Assembly: GCA_035236585.1 (NCBI GenBank)
Contig: CP141132.1
Span: 64,577,880 to 64,641,879 of the forward strand
Source of the DNA: Warburgia ugandensis
Taxonomy: Eukaryota > Streptophyta > Magnoliopsida > Canellales > Canellaceae
Length of the DNA: 64,000 nt
Direction of reading: 5' to 3'
The notes beneath the pieces were generated by a model. That model made no database searches, was not told the DNA's origin, and was given only the letters and a program-made list of their open reading frames with translations. Of the stretch, positions 12,817 to 24,118 are shown piece by piece. Numbering within the stretch: position 1 is the stretch's first letter; every line of letters begins with the position of its first letter. The translations under genes were made by a program, and so were the position numbers.

Positions 12817-13400
12817 CTATGCTATATTCTTCATAATTCTATTCCTTTCCCCTAGTTCCTTTACCTTAGGAGCATTCACTTCTTCTTTTTTTTCCACGAC
12901 TTCCTTGTTTGGTCCATGATACTCACATACTTCAGTGAAGTGAAAACCAATTCTATATTTGATACAAAGCCGAGGAATATATTCATACCTAAATGTTTGC
13001 CAAACGACATCTTCAACTTTGCCAGTGAAGGTATCTGACTCTAGGGATGCAATCATATGTATCTCACCACATAATCAAGTGGAAGCTCCATGATCATTTT
13101 CAAGATCCTCATTAGTCATTTGGCAGGAAATGCTACCGATGCGTAGTGGTTTTCTCATCATAGTAGCAATAACTAGTAATCCATCCAGAGATCCTCATCA
13201 AGTGTCTTTGTGATCTAATCCTTTGCAAAGCAAAATGTAGGGGTCCATTTTTGTGGTGCCAAATAGGACTTTCCAATAATTCGTGGGGCATTTGTAACGT
13301 CATTGAAGTCATCCTCTTGGTTGAATATCTTAAAGGCAAAGAGTCCTCTACTTGAATTAATGACTTCTAAATCACCCTAAATTCTTTATAACTATTCGAC
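12817..13400 (-). pseudogene. LINE ORF1 remnant (DUF4283 / zinc-knuckle type)
   Basis: On the minus strand at about 13370-13190 the translation reads GLFAFKIFNQEDDFNDVTNA and later APQKWTPTFCFAKD. This fits the DUF4283 domain of plant L1 ORF1 proteins. Farther on, about 13010-12880, VWQTFRYEYIPRLCIKYRIG resembles the linker into the CCHC knuckle, with one cysteine replaced by tyrosine. In-frame stops and frame changes make it a pseudogene. It might belong to the same old LINE as the endonuclease remnant near 4 kb, but the intervening DNA is too rearranged to tell. Confidence 0.6.
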
Positions 13401-15277
13401 TTTTCCATTGATATACCTTTGAGAAATCACTACATCAGCCACCTTTCTAATTAACATCATCTTCCACCATTCCATGCCCTTAAGAATGTTAGCATGATTG
13501 AACTTAACATAGTTGGCATGAGCTAGGGTACTTTCCTTACTTAAAATCCCGACTAAAGGCTCTTCTTCATTTGGTTACTAAGTAGTTGGTTGGTTTATTT
13601 TTTAGGATTTTGAAAGACATTTTTTTCATTCCACACCACAATGAACAAGGTTGCACAGACTCATTTTTCCAATTTTTGATCAATGACCTTCAGTTGATGG
13701 CTACGAAGGTGTCACTGAGATCTAATGGTGGAGGATGAAGGAGGGCCTCCTCCCTCTTGTTGATTTATTCACGAGTCATGAATGCAATTAAAGTACTTAC
13801 TTAGCTACTAGCTCTCCTGAACTCCTCTCACTTGGTCCACTTATAGGCATTATCTCTTTCTATTCAATACACAACCAAAAGTTTATCCAATAGAATATCT
13901 TAAGCATTCTTGGTTGGTTTATCACCAGTACCCTTATCGAACATTTTGGTGTGTCCATTTCTTGTTACGTAATAGTATTTAATAGGATCAACCAATGGAA
14001 ACATGAACTTGGGGTGGGTGGGGAAAACATTCATGATCCAACACTAACTCAAATATCTGGATTGTTATTCCCATGTCAAATAGCTATCCAAATCACAAAA
14101 ACATACATTCTTCTAGCATAGTTATTATTCTCAACATTAGTCATGTGACGGATGTAGAATAGTAGGCCATGATACATGTCAAAATCATGCAACAAATGCA
14201 TGTTTAGAAAATAAAAGAGTAACAATGTGCATTGATCATTAAAGCTTGACAAATCCAAGGACCAAAATAGTACAATGACAAATTAGTTTTTTGGTGAATA
14301 TTTTCTTATGATAAAAAGAAGTTATGGATCTTTAGAAGTGGTGTCTCAGTCCCTACCATTAGTTTCTTGAGATTTAAGGGGTATGATTAGAGTGAAGACT
14401 TTGCTGTTAGCCACTCCGTGTAGTCGGTAATAGACACCTAAATGAACTAAATAGTAATGCTATCTTATAATGAAGTAAAACATACATAATTAGTGGTATC
14501 AATGGATCAATTGATAGTGTATGCATCATAAATAACAAGAAGTTAACTATACTATATATAAAGAAACTCCCTAGGTCTAAGGTCGAATAGGACTAACTTA
14601 GGAGAGTAATAATATTTATCTATTATATTATCTATTATATATCAATTATACTCTAATTTTTTACTCTTTTAAGATGGTTTGCATATGACCAATGAAATTT
14701 CTTTATATATAGTGCTTGTAATTGATACGCGTACATGGAAGAAAAAAAGCCATCAATAGTTTTATTATGAAAGAGAGTAGTTTTATTTGAAAAAGAGGGG
14801 GTGACTTTCATTTTTCCAAAAATGTTGTTGTTGAAACTTGAAGCTATTTTATTGTCATAGCCTAAACCATAGCATAATTCTTTTGAATGGCTAAACATAG
14901 TTAAAATTGCTTCCCTGAGTTGGTCAATTTTTGACACATAGAGTTTTTTATTTTATTTTTATAGTATAGATTATAGTATAGAATTTATACCAGATATACT
15001 CTAGTTTTTTTTTATAACTTAAAGTCTCTCGTATATAGCTTTATAAGAAAAGTTCTCTATCTTGGAAAAGAAAATAGTTCTCTTCCTAATTAATGACATT
15101 CTTTTGGAAAAGAGAAATGTCTCCCTCTCTCCAGAATTTCTATCATCTAAAACTTTCAATTGAAAAGAAATGCACACTTGGCCCGCCACTTATATATTTT
15201 TCAATGATCTAAATTGTTCATCTAATTAGTTGTCCTAGATATCCTATTTATAAAAGCTCTCCTTTTTTAGATGACTG
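13401..15277. other. Gene-free AT-rich stretch
   Basis: No supported gene or RNA. Short frames here (for example on the minus strand at 14653-14937) have no recognisable domain, and the base composition is like the surrounding spacer. Confidence 0.45.
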
Positions 15278-15378
15278 TAAGAACATGCTTATTGGACTTT
15301 TTGGGGTTGTGAAATGGACAATAAATGCTCAAAATTGTCCATTCTACAACCCCAAAAGGTCCAACAGGCATGGTCTTA
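15278..15378. mobile_element. Foldback MITE, 101 bp
   Basis: Two arms of about 44 bases pair with few mismatches. The left arm begins TAAGAACATGCTTATTGG and the right arm ends CCAACAGGCATGGTCTTA, with a loop of about 12 bases (around 15323-15334). The outer TAAG...CTTA ends and the GGGGTTGT core are like PIF/Harbinger-type miniature elements common in plants. An inverted-repeat transcript could also fold as a microRNA-like hairpin. Confidence 0.7.
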
Positions 15379-15707
15379 GGGGTACCCAGTGGATGAGATT
15401 TTCTATACATAGGTAATGCAGGATACTTTACATCATTGAAAAAATCTAAGTGGTGGACCTAGCATGCATTTTTCCATTAGAAAATCACGGAAAGGATAGA
15501 AATTCTCCTCTTTGGCTCTCCGCCTCCCAAAGAGACACACGGTGTTCATGCATGTGCATGTGACTAGAATAGGACATACCATCCCACACCTAATAGAAGA
15601 AAAGCTACCACATTATACATTAATTGGAGTTAGGTATACAAAATTTTTATTTAAAGACATTGATACATTTAAGAAATTAAATTTTTTTAAAACATAATAA
15701 ACATTAT

Positions 15708-16354
15708 TAGCTTAATATATAGTCCATGTCGGAGCAAATTATGGGCCTTTTTTTTGCATAGTGATATATATGACATTTTTTTCTTGATGAGATCCACTAC
15801 TAAATGGTACACACAACCATAACTCCAAGTGGGCTCTCATTTTTGAAGATTTGAATGTTAATAATATTACTTCAACTTATTTGGATCATGATCCAAAATT
15901 CTCATCTATTGGATGACCCTAGCCACTATGTTCTTCAACTTCAAAATGTATGGTAAAGGCTTCATTATCCATCTTACAACCAAAAGTATCAGTTGTTAGG
16001 ACCATCTAAAAGATAATAAATTGAATCATATATTAGCTTAATATATGGTCTATGTTGGAGCAAATTATGGGCCTTTTTTTGCATAGTGATATATGTGACA
16101 TTTTTTTCTTGATGAGCTCCACTACTAACCACTACTAAATGGTACATGCAGCCATAACTCCATTTTTGAAGATTTGAATGTTAATAATATTACTTCAACT
16201 TATTTGGATCATGATCCAAAATTCTCATCTATTGGATGACCCTAGCCACTATTTTCTTCAACTTCAAAATGTATGGTAAAGGCTTCATTATCCATCTTAC
16301 AACCAAAAGTATCAGTTATTAGGATCATCTAATGGATAATAAATTGAATCATAT
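15708..16354. repeat. Tandem duplication, unit about 326 bp, two copies
   Basis: Copy 1 (15708-16033) and copy 2 (16034-16354) both start TAGCTTAATATAT and end near ATAAATTGAATCATAT. They share long identical blocks such as CAACTTATTTGGATCATGAT. Copy 2 has a short insertion (ACTACTAACC) and lacks an AAGTGGGCTCTC-like segment of copy 1. The high similarity indicates a fairly recent event. Confidence 0.9.
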
Positions 16355-18190
16355 GCGATCTAATTTAAGGACAATGTTCTAAAAGGTTCAAATCTTCAAA
16401 AATCTAGGCCCACCTAGAGTTATAACTTTTAGAGGAGCTCATGAGGCAAACCAAGAGACAAGTTACACACTTTCCAAAATCTAATCACTATCCAAAGCAG
16501 ATTTGATTTATTTAATACAATAAGGATTCAAGAAGGAAAACGACCCACACTCTCATCCTAACTATCTATATGGGATCCCATAGCTAGGATAGGCCCCTCT
16601 ATAAAGAGGGCAACACACACCTTGAACCTGGCCAAAGCATATTCAAAGACTTACCTATTTACCTGATATAGAGGATGAATGCTAGGTTGAAGGCCCAAAA
16701 TTAGGGCTCTCTATGGACTTGGACAATTTGATGGATGGTCATGTATCTGATAAGATTTGGACATAACATGGATATATAAAATAATTCGATGGACTATACA
16801 TGGAATGTAACTTTAAGATTCGAAGTTCAATGGACCGGATCAAGACAATTTCTTAAGATACGTTAAATAGTCTCAAGTCTATTTTTTGTTTGATAATACT
16901 AAAGCGCCCTTGCTTAATTATGTATGAAAAAGCTTTCTAATAGGTATTTTCATTAAAATAAAAGAGATCATTTTAATTTTTGATAAACTTTAAACACTTT
17001 TATCTAATACAAAATATTTGAGAAATCTTTTACTACCCTCTAGTATAGTGGGTATAGTCAAATATTGTATGATTGTTTAAATAAATCTAAATCATGTCAA
17101 TCATATTTGTTTTATCTTTTTTTCTTTGGTACAAGAGAAGAATTATAAAACAGACCACTCACACACTTGGTGTAATTTAGGAAGATGTCGAGTTGTTTGT
17201 GATCAACCATGCTAGACATTCTTTAAATTTTTATTTTTTATTTTTATTTTATGTAACTTTAGCTACTTAGCATTTGAGAGATTCAAACTAGAAATTATAC
17301 CTAAATATGTGATAATCCGAATATAAATTATGACATCAAAGTGATGGTATGAATGTTTATCCAAATAGGACTCATACTTATTCAAGTGTAAGTGGATTAT
17401 GACTATGACATGAGTAAACCACCCAACATTTAGTACTAGGGAGTCTATGTACCTCACGGTTTTGTTTCTCCATTACAGGAAAAAGCCTCGTTACTATGAG
17501 TGTTCCCCAAACTCTTATAAACTACCGAATTTCCTCTCTCTAGGCGATGTGAGACTAACTCTCAGTACCTTACTCGTCCTGGGATTCAAGGCTTCATAGT
17601 CTGCCTTTGAATGATTTAACTCATTAATCTCATTGCTCTAGGTTTAGATGACTAGTAGTTAAAAACTTATGATGATTGAATAATTTTACCACTTGAAGAA
17701 CTACATTTTTATAGAATCATCCAATCATCGTGAGTTTTTTACTACTTTCATTTAAATCCAAAGCAATGAAATGAATGGGTCAGATCATTTAAACATAGGC
17801 CCTTTTGTACCAAATGTTGAGTGCTTCTTGCTGAGGTACACATAAGGCAACCTAGCATTCTTCCATGCAGTGACTACTAGATTACATTCACTAAGCTCTT
17901 CATTTAGGGCTCCAGTGCCCCTAAGAAGGATTTCAAATAGCTCGCATTTAACTGAGGGTGAGCTCCACCAGATGCACGACTACACAAGAATTATATCTAA
18001 TATTCTGGCGCCGGATAGTCTCTTATCAACTTTCTCCATTGATTTTACTCTGGTCCAATGAACCCACTGGCTTTTCCCGACAAGATTCATCCTCCAACAA
18101 TCCACTTACAACGCAAAAATAACTCAACGAAAACAAATCCTCTTTCATCGTCCCATCTGCACCGAAAACGCGTTCCTAAGAAAACAGAAA
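16355..18190. other. Spacer upstream of the dioxygenase gene
   Basis: No other gene seen. It must contain the promoter and 5' leader of the gene starting at 18191, but I could not fix a TATA box or start site. A 78-codon upstream ATG frame (18058-18294) overlaps the start codon in another frame; see findings. Confidence 0.4.
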
Positions 18191-21100
18191 ATGACGAAAG
18201 ACGGCATGGTAGAATCTCAAATCCCGCAGCAGAAATCCATCAACGGGGTTCTCTTCCCCGCAGTAATCACTCCAGATCCATCTATCGATTTTGATCTCTC
18301 TCGACTGATGGAAACCATAAAGCAGAAGAAACCATGGCTGGAAAGTCTTCTTCTATCTAAGGGGGCAATTCTTCTGAGGGGTTTTCCTGTAATGAATGCT
18401 TCGGATTTCAATGAAGTGGTTGAAGCTTTTGGGTATGAAGAATTGCCATATGTGGGAGGAGCTGCGCCAAGAACTAATGTTGTTGGTAGAGTTTTTACGG
18501 CGAACGAGTCGCCCCCGGATCAGAAGATTCCTTTTCACCATGAAATGGCTCAGGTACTCTTTTTTTCTTTGTTTTTTTTTTTTTTTGGAAAGTTCGCATA
18601 CTTCAGTTTTACTCTCCAAACAATAAAAGCGGGATCAATATTAAACTACTCATTACCATGGACTTTAACATTTCTGAAAGTCCAGATTATCCAAAGCATA
18701 TATGCAATAGCAGTTTGCCATATAACATGGAATCTGAAATTGCTTTTAGTCTTGTCAAACCAAAACCTTAAAAGCTTGACAGGCCGTCACTTGAGGAATA
18801 AATTATTGAAACATCCTCAATCTCCTCTTTGCACTGTAAATAAATCTTTTGTTCACTATTAAGCAAATGCATATTACTTTTGATCAGAACTTTCTGGTGG
18901 AGTATTTACAATATTTTAGATGTAGGTTGGCAATGGATGAGCCAAATGTTTCTCCAGTACGGCGTGTTAATTTTCCTCTTAGTGAGGAAATCATATATAA
19001 ATTTAACAGAATAAGAGCTTGAAGTTGTAGGACCCCAAGTTTGTTCATCATTTTGATGAGGAAAGCAATTGTACTCCATGATTTTCTGCTTGATCTCAAT
19101 AGGAATCCAAGGAAAACTATCAAACTTCCAAGTATTGGTTTCCTCATCAATAATCATTTTAAGTTAACAGTAGAGGAATATTCTGTTTTAAGAGGCACAT
19201 TATGCAGCCACTTATCAAGCCAAATATAAATATCTAACCACTTCCCACAATTCAACTGTAGGAAGCTCCTAAGAGGTTTTTAAACTTCACGAGGAAGAGA
19301 CTGCAGGACTTAAATTCACTCCAGCTAAATCTGCTATTGCATTTTCTAGAGATGTTTCTCAGGATAAAAGAGACCTGATTTGTAGCATCCTTAATATCGG
19401 TAAACGTCTTACAAATGAGAAGTATTTAGGTGTTCCTGCTATCACAAAACCTTAGGCTTGAAGTTTCTCTTTGACAAATTTGACAAAAGATTGGCTGGTT
19501 GAATAGCTAAGTTCTTTTCCAAAGCTGGCAGGATTACTCTAATTAGAGCCATAACGTCTGCTATTCCTGATTACATAATGGGGGCCTTACCTAGTCCTAA
19601 GGTTATTCTTGATAAAAATGAGCAAAGACAGACGACATTTCTTTGGAATCACAACATCTCTATGGAATCCCTTTAAGAGTGATAGGTGCTTTCATGCTGT
19701 TTGTTGGAGAAGATTGTAAGCATAAATATATTGGTGGGCTGGGAATTAGAGATCTGGTCAAAGTTTGATAAGGCGTTTAAAATGAGGGAGTTTATTTGTT
19801 AGTTGTCATTATGTTTTTGTGGTTTTTAGCTGTGTTTTGAATTTGAATTCAGTGGGTGGTTAATTTATATTTGTTTCTTGTAGATAGTGTTTTTTGATTT
19901 GTATTCTTCTTTGACTATGAGGTTTTCCTTATGGCAGGAATAATTGAAACATGGTGACTAGTGTTTTTGGTCGAGTGAAAATAACTTATTGTTGGGAGCT
20001 GATATTAACATCTTCTTGTTTTAACGGATATTGTTCTCTTTGTTTTTGGGTTTAATTCTCTTCAGTTTGTTGATTTGCTGTTTTGAAATTCTAACAGCCA
20101 GTAAGGCAAGTTTAATATAAAAAGGACTTCTACTTGAAGAAAAAGGGTAGAAACAGAATGGTTTTCTTTTTATTTTGATTTAATCTCCTATAATAATCAT
20201 TGGGTTAACTTTGATGTTCAGACAGACAATGGGTTGTTTTTGGATTGTTTCTCTTGGTGACATTAGTATATTACTCAAGGTGTTTCTTAGTATTGGAAGT
20301 GAACGATGTGGAGTTGAGTTTGTATTCTGAAGTATATAAATGAAAATGCCATTGAATTTTCTTTAACTGGTCCAATGAAGTTGTTTCTTAATTATTAGAA
20401 GTGAATGAGCAGTATTCAGTTTGTAATTTGCAAGGGGATGAAAACAATTGTGATGGAGCTTTCTTTAACTGGTAACATGACCATGCCATCACTTATTTCT
20501 TTTAACAGGTCCAATGGTTATTCCACGAATGATTTTATGTTTTTGAGTAACTACTAAATATTGTTATGTGTTTGTTGAAACTTTTTGGGATTTAAATATT
20601 TTTATTTGTTGGACATTATCTGATAATTCAGTACCTCTAGCAGGTTCCTGAGTTTCCCTCCAAATTGTTTTTCTTCTGTGAAGAGGAGCCAGGAAGAGGT
20701 GGTGAAACTCCCATAGTTCTCAGCCATCTAGTTTATGAGAGAATGAAAGTAAAGTACCTGGAGTTTGTTGAAAAGCTTGAGGAGCATGGTTTGATTTACA
20801 CACGTATACTGGGAGCAGGAGATGACCCTTCTTCTCCTATTGGTCGTGGGTGGCAGTCTACATTCTTAACCAATGATAAAAGCATAGCTGAGGAAAGGTT
20901 TGAGATGCTGCCTTCTTCTTTCCTTATGTCTAGGAGGAAAAAGACAAGTGGAGTGAATTACAGCCTTTCATTTTGGTTGTTAATGTCTAATCTATTGCAT
21001 TATCTAAGGCAGAGCTGTCTCCTAAAAGACCTACTCTTTTAATCAGGTTGTCTATTGAAATTCTTAGACACCAAAATTTTTGATCGAGATCGAGATCTCT

Positions 21101-22541
21101 GTTTCATTTGGTAGAGTTTGAGCAACAACTATTTGCTAGATTTTGGTTTGAGAAAATTATATAAACCACATAGCAAAAAGGAAAGAATTGAATCTATTAA
21201 GGAAAATAATTGAATCTATGAAATAAAATGGTCAACAAATTGAAGTGGAAGATAAAATGTCTAGGTGTGCGTGAAGCACTTTCCTTAAAATGAAATTGCC
21301 TCCTCAATCTGCACAGCCAGGGCTCATGGCAAATGTCATCCAGGATACAATGACCAGCAAGCTAGATGGTCTGCACTTTCAATCCAACAAGCTTGAACTT
21401 GAATCTGAAATTGGCTCTCAGAAAAGCAGCAAAATAGAATATAGTGTACTAGAAACTTGGGAAATTAGATGTGAGAAAGCAATAGTTTTTCTCTCTGTCC
21501 ATCCTTTGGATTTTAACCCTTATTTGTAGAAATTAGTCATTGAAACTGTCACCTAAGTTTGTAACAGTTAAATAATAAATACTAAAAAGACAGCCATTTG
21601 TGTCCAAGACAAGTCCAAATCAAAATTTTGAAACATAGAATATTTGAATAAAATTATTCAACACTATTCTTTGAAGCTGAACATTGAAAGTGTCAGACAT
21701 AAATGCAGATATGACAAGGGTTGTGTTTTAAATTCATTTCCTTATCTAGTTGAGTTCCTTGACATGCCCAACCAAGATCCCTAGCTGGTTAGAGTTTTCT
21801 AGGTTTCTAAGGAAGCTAAGATCCTATTGAATAAGGTCAAGTTGGTAACTTTTGAATCAGTGACTTTTGCTTTTGACCTCTGCTAAATGGTTTACCAGTC
21901 TTTTGTGCTATTAATTTGCAAAGGAAAATACACCTAAAGTTACTGTTTGATTGTGCAAGTATATGTTGATAATCTAGTTGTGTTTGCTGATGTTCTGATC
22001 TTATAAGTGAATTGTGCTCTTAACCTTCTTTCCCTTTAGTTGTTTACGCAATCTGTTGTGCTGTGAATCTGCTGAAAGAAGGATGAACTGCTTTTGGTTT
22101 AATTGTGCAACTATGTGTTTACAATCTACTATTGCTTACTGACGTTTGTATTCTAACTATTTGATCACTAAATGATTTAGGGCTGCTCGGCTGGGCATGA
22201 AATTGGAATGGATGGAAGATGGGGTGAAAACGGTAATGGGCCCAATTCCAGCCATCAAACTTGATAAAACGAGGCAACGCAAGATATGGTTTAACAGCAT
22301 GGTGGCTGCTTATACAGGCTGGAAGGATGCTCGTAATGATCCTGTGAAGGCTGTTACTTTTGGAGATGGGACACCGTTGCCATCAGAAATTATTTATGAT
22401 TGCTTGAAAATCTTGGATGAGGAATCTGTTGCTATTCCCTGGAAGAAGGGTGACATTCTACTCCTGGATAACTTGGCCATTCTTCATTCTAGGCGGTCAT
22501 TTGATCCTCCTCGCCGCATACTTGCTTCGCTTTGTAAATAG
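18191..22541 (+). CDS. TauD/clavaminate-synthase-like Fe(II)/2-oxoglutarate dioxygenase
   Basis: Coding exons are 18191-18553, 20644-20897 and 22181-22541, joining in frame to 325 aa plus stop. Introns begin GT and end AG. The protein resembles the plant family of Arabidopsis At3g21360 (TauD/TfdA fold, PF02668) over its whole length. It has GAILLRGFPV near residue 60, YVGGAAPR near 95, the iron-binding H-x-E in PFHHEMAQ (His116, Glu118), GGETPIVLSHLVYERM in exon 2, and the distal His308 in ILHSRRSFDPPRR with the following arginines placed to hold 2-oxoglutarate. The enzyme should be a soluble oxygenase; the natural substrate of this plant family is not known to me. ATG 18191 was chosen because the family starts at this point. 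Intron 1 (2090 bp) carries LINE debris and intron 2 is 1283 bp. Nothing suggests the gene is broken. It stands alone, with a Ty3 element about 1.2 kb downstream. Confidence 0.93.
18568..19795 (-). mobile_element. LINE fragment with inverted 5' part, in intron 1
   Basis: Two LINE pieces lie head to head. On the minus strand at about 19260-18890 the translation contains TWGPTTSSSYSVKFIYDFLT and then PYWRNIW, the zf-RVT region after reverse transcriptase. On the plus strand at about 19300-19795 are LTNEKYLGVPAIT, KAGRITLIRAITSAIPDYIM and, near the end, GGLGIRDL, the RT thumb region. A poly-T run at about 18568-18586 sits where the A-tail of a minus-strand insertion would be. This arrangement fits an L1-style 5' inversion. 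Both pieces have stops and frameshifts. Confidence 0.6.
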
Positions 22542-23714
22542 TGGTACGTTCTTAGCTGCCTCTTATTCCTTATTACTCGTTTGTAGTATTTCTCTTTATA
22601 AAATTGATTCCTGCTATTCTCATAGAAACTTTAATGTCTGATGTTTTCCATCACATATAGATGTGGGGACATACATATATCTCGATTCTGATGAAAATGA
22701 CATATGATATGTCTGTTTCTAGTCTTATATTCCCTGCTCTGTGTTCACCTTTAAGTTCTATGCATAACTTTATCAGCATATCTCAAGAAACTCTTGAATG
22801 GTGGGTTGCTTTTTAAATTTCAAATATTGTAAAATGTAGTGAAACTTGACTAAGAATGCAATGTCTGTTTCATGCTTTACAATAATACAAAGGCTGAGTT
22901 GGAGATCTGTGCTGTAAATGATTCAACACAACACATAAAAGAAAAAACCAACTTGTTACCCTTCAAGGGGAGGATTGATGATCGTTTACTAGGAGTTCTG
23001 TAGTTCCTGTTTATAGATCAGATGGTGGGCATGGCTAGTGGAGTTTGTAACATGTTGATGTTACTACTTAACAGGGTCCGTATAAGTTGCATTTGAAATT
23101 ATTATAGAGTCTATTAGTTTATTAGAAGTCTTCAAGTATGGGATATGGGAGCTAGTCCTTATTGACACGATGTCCACTGCAGTCAGTCTTGCCACTAGTC
23201 TGACACTCAGTTTTCTACCTGTTTGACTTGTTAGTTTTCTACCTGTTTGACTTGGACATGTTTATCAAAATTCATAACAGATATAAGGTGCTTGTCACAA
23301 TTGGTTCATGTGAAGCTAGCCTGAGGGTAGTATTTGTTTTAATATATTGGAAAATATTTGCTACAAATTTATGTTCTAGACAATCTTGTTATAAAATAGA
23401 TGGAACATCTCTTAGATACAAATGCTTTAAATGCTAAAGTTACATGAATACTATATGAAGGGAAGTGATACTATTAGAATCTTCATCTAGGTTCTCATAT
23501 ATGTTTTGGCTTTGCCTAGTAAAACTCTTACCTGATGATTGTATCAGTTTGGTTTCTACTTCTCCCCTGTTTGGAATGGATGTTTGACTCATACATAGAC
23601 TTATAATATCATTATCTTTTTATTTATTGAAACTAGTAGTTGAAGATTGCCAAGTTTATTGGAAGAAATGTGTTAGTTTCACATCAGAACTCAGTTCTGT
23701 GTGCAACTATATCA
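22542..23714. other. Spacer between dioxygenase gene and Ty3 element
   Basis: No gene seen. The 3' untranslated part of the dioxygenase mRNA must start here, but no clear polyadenylation signal could be fixed. Confidence 0.4.
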
Positions 23715-23719
23715 GAACT

Positions 23720-24089
23720 TGTTACATCAACAGAACCTAAAGAAAAGAGATTTGGCAGTTATTACACAAGAAGAAGTAAAGAACAAAAATAAACAACAAA
23801 CAGTTATATTGGTTTACCAGCTGGAGAGACAGTTACTCTGTTGGTGAAATCAAAAGGTTGTTACGAATGGAAGGAGGGGGGGCATAAGAAGTGAGGGAGA
23901 ACAGAAAGAGAGGGGGGAAGGTTTTGAACTCAGGAATTGGAGGTTCTAGCTCCTCGAAAGCTAGAGATTTGTAATAGTAGAACTTTGTACACAGAGCAGA
24001 ACCAAGATAGTTCTGCATTCTGTTTCAGATTGTAATTGAACTCTGTATCACAACCTTGTTGAAATTGAATTTGATTGAAGCATCTATCA
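23720..24089 (+). repeat. 5' LTR of the Ty3/gypsy element (370 bp)
   Basis: Compared by eye with the 3' LTR it shows three substitutions and one 2-bp length difference (TTTGATTG versus TTTTTGATTG). The ends are TG...CA. Confidence 0.95.
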
Positions 24090-24090
24090 G

Positions 24091-24102
24091 TGGTATCAGA
24101 GC
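24091..24102 (+). other. Primer-binding site, initiator tRNA-Met
   Basis: TGGTATCAGAGC, one base after the 5' LTR, is the standard plant sequence complementary to the 3' end of initiator methionine tRNA. Confidence 0.95.
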
Positions 24103-24118
24103 TGGTTCGAACCAGGGA

